From DATFWC01 sp045801465 (GTDB lineage: Bacteria; Pseudomonadota; Alphaproteobacteria; Rhizobiales; Xanthobacteraceae): a stretch of DNA of 13,941 nt. Of the stretch, positions 13,098 to 13,941 are shown piece by piece. The notes beneath the pieces were generated by a model. It ran no database searches and was not told where the DNA came from. It was given only the letters and a program-made list of their open reading frames with translations. Made by a program: the position numbers and the translations under genes. The DNA lies in contig JBJMSU010000009.1 of assembly GCA_045801465.1 (NCBI GenBank), positions 1-13,941 of the forward strand, read 5' to 3'. Each line of letters opens with the position of its first letter. The stretch's first letter is position 1.

Positions 13098-13119
13098 ATT
13101 CATTTCCATCGCGCGCGCT

Positions 13120-13500
13120 CTACTCCCCGTCCATCCCGTGCGCGAGGGCGGCGCGCGCGGCGTCGCGGTGCTCGGGACGGATATGGGCGGCGACCATGCG
13201 GAGCGCGGCGGCCAGCACCGCGGCGTCATCGGCAAAGCCGAGCGCCGGCAGCATGTCGGGCATGAGGTCGTACGGCAGGATGAAGTAGGCAAGCGCACCA
13301 ACGAGCGCGGCCTTCACCTGCAACGGGGTCGCGTGATCGAACGCGCAGTAGTAGGCGGTGACAAGGTCCTCGGCAAACGGCAGCTGTGCGGCGAAGCGTT
13401 TCGCCTTGCCCCAGAACCGCCGCCGCACCATCTCGGCGTCACGGGCAAAATCCGCCGCGCCGCGGCCCAACACATCATCCCATGCGCGTTCGAACGCCAT
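13120..13500 (-). CDS. YkvA family protein (DUF1232)
   Basis: 126 aa. The DUF1232 core AYFILPYDLMPDMLPALGFADDAAVLAAALRMVAAHI (71-107) shows the family signature (Y-x-x-x-P-x-D-x-x-P-D-x-x-P-x-x-G-x-x-D-D). Residues 64-75 and 84-104 are hydrophobic and may form short membrane-associated helices. An N-terminal region with FWGKAKRFAAQLPFAEDLVTAYYCAFD (29-55) is usual for the rhizobial members. Function is unknown. GGAGG lies 7 bases before the ATG. ThpR lies upstream in the same direction (85 bp gap), so co-transcription is possible. Confidence 0.9.
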   Translation of the reverse strand: MAFERAWDDVLGRGAADFARDAEMVRRRFWGKAKRFAAQLPFAEDLVTAYYCAFDHATPLQVKAALVGALAYFILPYDLMPDMLPALGFADDAAVLAAALRMVAAHIRPEHRDAARAALAHGMDGE

Positions 13501-13585
13501 CAGTACCCTCCCGAGGCCGAATCGGTCCTACAAATGGCCCCTGAATGCAGCGCCCGCAAGGCGAAAGCGCGGTCGCCGGCACGCC

Positions 13586-13941
13586 TCATGGGGCGAGCGG
13601 GTAAGCTGCTTCCACCACGTAGGGGCCGCCGCCGACCGAGGAGCGGGACGAGAACAGCACGAAACGCACGACCGGGAGCGCCAGGAAGTTCAGCGGCCCG
13701 CGCGCCGCCAGATAGTCGGCGACCTGGCGGCTTGATGAATCCCGTAACCGCGCCAGCGTGACGTGAGGGGAAAACTTGCGTCCCTCGGGCTCGAGCCCGA
13801 TGCGCTGCATGATCCGCTCATGCTCGGCCTGGAGCTCGACGAGCGGCGGAACCGACGCAATTGCCGCAATGACCGCGCGTGGCCGGCGGCCGCCGAACGA
13901 GGACACGCCGTCGAAGCGCAACGCGAAGCCACGCCGTTTGA
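13586..13941 (-). CDS. thpR: RNA 2',3'-cyclic phosphodiesterase (2'-5' RNA ligase-like), 5' end cut by window
   Basis: The frame is open to the right edge, so this is the C-terminal part of the gene (about 118 codons visible). The first visible residues read KRRGFALRFDGVSSFGGRRPRAV, then LQAEHERIMQRIGL, then RKFSPHVTLARLR with the second HxTx motif (HVTL) of the 2H phosphoesterase family. The first HxTx motif lies beyond the edge. The family hydrolyses 2',3'-cyclic phosphate ends of RNA and can reversibly ligate 2'-5' ends in vitro. FVLFSSRSSVGGGPYVVEAAYPL (near the C-terminus) is the usual last strand pair. Stop TGA at 13588-13586. The internal TTG at 13921 is not a true start. Confidence 0.9.
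   Translation of the reverse strand, partial: KRRGFALRFDGVSSFGGRRPRAVIAAIASVPPLVELQAEHERIMQRIGLEPEGRKFSPHVTLARLRDSSSRQVADYLAARGPLNFLALPVVRFVLFSSRSSVGGGPYVVEAAYPLAP

Noticed and set aside
12826..13761. 311-codon plus-strand frame crossing the quinone reductase end, the repeat, and the ykvA-like gene
   Set aside because: It spans three well-supported features of different type and strand; no motif is seen, and it arises from the lack of stop codons in GC-rich DNA.

Overview
The window looks like chromosomal core-plus-accessory DNA of an alphaproteobacterium of the order Hyphomicrobiales (Rhizobiales), probably near Bradyrhizobium, Pseudolabrys or Rhodoplanes. The evidence is the very high GC content, the divergent hemC / tsaD-gpsA arrangement, the protein families (DUF3551, IalB-type secreted protein, alphaproteobacterial CoA-ester lyase, YkvA, ThpR), and the palindromic intergenic repeats (GAGCATGATC and CTAG-ended types) that I associate with this group. 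Genus assignment is an inference. No phage, plasmid, IS transposase, CRISPR or tRNA signal was seen.

Left part (1-3732): the 5' end of hemC (haem synthesis) reads off the left edge. Divergent from it is a tight operon: tsaD (tRNA t6A synthesis), gpsA (glycerol-3-phosphate dehydrogenase, phospholipid synthesis; ATGA overlap with tsaD) and an EVE-domain protein 4 bp further on. A compound palindromic repeat (2718-2822) separates these from a HpcH/HpaI (CitE-like) CoA-ester lyase.

Middle (3733-8228): leuD and leuC, the two subunits of isopropylmalate isomerase, lie on the minus strand but are separated by about 2.4 kb. That interval holds a DUF3551 secreted peptide, an ABM-fold monooxygenase-like protein, a zinc metallopeptidase-family protein and two small secreted proteins, plus a pair of CTAGTGCC hairpin repeats with compensating base changes. 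A strong bidirectional terminator (6759-6787) lies between the last secreted-protein gene and leuC.

Right part (8331-13941): a PhnB-like VOC protein faces rplS (ribosomal protein L19) and a closely linked small secreted protein that resembles an isolated SecD periplasmic P1-head subdomain. Then come rlmN (23S rRNA/tRNA m2A methyltransferase), an IalB-family secreted protein, a zinc-free medium-chain quinone reductase, a nested inverted repeat that overlaps the reductase's stop codon, a YkvA (DUF1232) protein, and a ThpR 2'-5' RNA ligase-like phosphodiesterase cut by the right edge.

The genes are mostly ordinary housekeeping. No obvious new multi-gene system is visible. The most unusual material is the family of structured intergenic repeats at gene 3' ends, in particular the covarying pair at 5283-5448, and the stand-alone SecD-P1-like protein linked to rplS.
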